From contig JACBWW010000096.1 of the NCBI GenBank assembly GCA_020086605.1, positions 124,001 to 188,000 of the forward strand: 64,000 nucleotides of DNA. The letters are read 5' to 3'. Source of the DNA: Lanius collurio. Lineage: Eukaryota > Chordata > Aves > Passeriformes > Laniidae. The number at the start of each line of letters is the position of its first letter. Position 1 is the stretch's first letter. The notes beneath the pieces were generated by a model, which was given only the letters and a program-made list of their open reading frames with translations, made no database searches and was not told the origin of the DNA. This document shows, piece by piece, positions 63,321 to 64,000 of this stretch. The position numbers were made by a program, and so were the translations under genes.

Positions 63321-64000
63321 TTGAGCAAATTATTTTTTCAAAACAGCCTGATTTTTAATATTGATTTTAATAGGCCCAGGCCCTAAAAACAAAAACAGAT
63401 TAAATATTTGGGTGAGAGAGTGAGCAACTTACTACTTCAAATATCAGCTTGCATGTGTAGGGAGAATACATTAATTTTGCCTTTCTTTCTTAGTAAAGAA
63501 ACTAAAACATCAGGAGAAATAAGTCATTATGGTGAAACATCTAATACAGTGAATCACTTTTCTGGCTTTCTCAATTTATATATGAAATAATGCAAACATC
63601 TCCCTAAGGAGACAAAGTGTTATTAGCTTGTCTTTATCTAATTTAAAGAGCAATGATACTGTGAACTGCACTTCAGCAGGCAAAAACTGAGATCTGCATT
63701 ACTGTGCAACTGTGGGCTTCTTCTAACTTAGCAATGGGAATGAATCTGCTTCTCTATGCTGCCAGCATGGATACCAAATTGAAAGTTAGTGTCCTGGAAA
63801 TTCTGAAGGAAGAAACTACATGATTTGTTGCCTCTACTATTTTGAAATTTCTTAGAAGAGTCTTAAGAGTGCGGTAAAAATATTGATGACAGATTAAAAA
63901 AGCAGTTTAACTCCTGATGCATAACTACCTGCTTTGCTTTATTTCAAGAGGCAATAGAGCAATGTGCCTGCATGATAAACTGCATTCACACTGCATTTTT

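Larger units (their letters stand above)
1..64000 (-). other. CADM2: CADM2 gene interior (partial gene span)
   Basis: The whole window lies inside one minus-strand gene. Three exons read in order from right to left give a continuous CADM2 protein segment of about 145 residues with phase-1 junctions throughout. CADM2 is a synaptic and axonal adhesion protein of the immunoglobulin superfamily: three extracellular Ig domains, one membrane segment and a short tail that in this family carries 4.1-binding and PDZ-binding motifs. Only the first Ig domain and the start of the second are encoded here. Neither the promoter and signal-peptide exon (right of 64000) nor the 3' exons (left of 1) are in the window. 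The very long introns agree with CADM2 being a giant gene in other vertebrates. Confidence 0.95.
58091..64000 (-). other. CADM2: CADM2 intron, 3' part (continues right of window)
   Basis: This is intron preceding the first V-domain exon, at least 5.9 kb long. It ends with the CTCCTCAG acceptor at 58091. In other vertebrates this position is the very large intron after the signal-peptide exon. It contains a long pyrimidine tract, an A-run/(TA)n patch, an old CR1 fragment, an (AC)n(AT)n microsatellite and a poly-T block, all listed separately. No additional CADM2 exon is recognised. Confidence 0.85.

Overview
This is vertebrate, almost certainly avian, nuclear DNA, and nearly all of it is intron. 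It is AT-rich, lacks bacterial-style gene packing, and contains one 10-base N gap. The bird assignment rests on interspersed repeats: several 3'-truncated CR1 LINE tails of the type that dominates bird genomes, an older internal CR1 fragment, and pieces of two endogenous retrovirus LTR families common in bird (including passerine) genomes. Order or species cannot be fixed from this window.

The only gene I can support is CADM2 (cell adhesion molecule 2, SynCAM2/Necl-3), on the minus strand, so transcription runs from high to low coordinates. Three consecutive coding exons are present: 58090-57941 (first half of the N-terminal Ig V domain), 6443-6291 (second half of that domain) and 3774-3637 (start of the second Ig domain). 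All three have AG/GT borders, all have symmetric phase-1 junctions, and the reading frame joins without a break across both introns. The signal-peptide exon lies beyond base 64000, and the exons for the rest of the ectodomain, the membrane segment and the cytoplasmic tail lie before base 1.

Layout: 1-3636 is the 5' part of the intron after the third exon and holds a near-perfect 52-bp tandem duplication. 3775-6290 is a short intron (2,516 bp) with a 30-base A run. 6444-57940 is a 51.5-kb intron holding most of the repeats: CR1 pieces at about 14.96-15.19, 17.07-17.26, 17.73-17.90, 29.2, 31.1 and 55.1 kb; LTR pieces at 17.26-17.69, 24.65-24.79, 44.25 and 50.85-51.39 kb; an imperfect 90-bp tandem repeat at 39.4 kb; and A/C-rich low-complexity tracts. 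58091-64000 is the 3' part of the upstream intron, with an ancient CR1 fragment on the minus strand (61.26-61.65 kb), an (AC)n(AT)n microsatellite and a poly-T block.

The remaining open reading frames of 60-127 codons look like chance frames in intron; I recognise no second gene, RNA gene or CRISPR array. I did not find a new biological system. The points most worth checking are two LTR fragments that put an AATAAA in the sense direction of CADM2 transcription, the LTR lying between two CR1 pieces, the two tandem duplications and a few unexplained ORFs.
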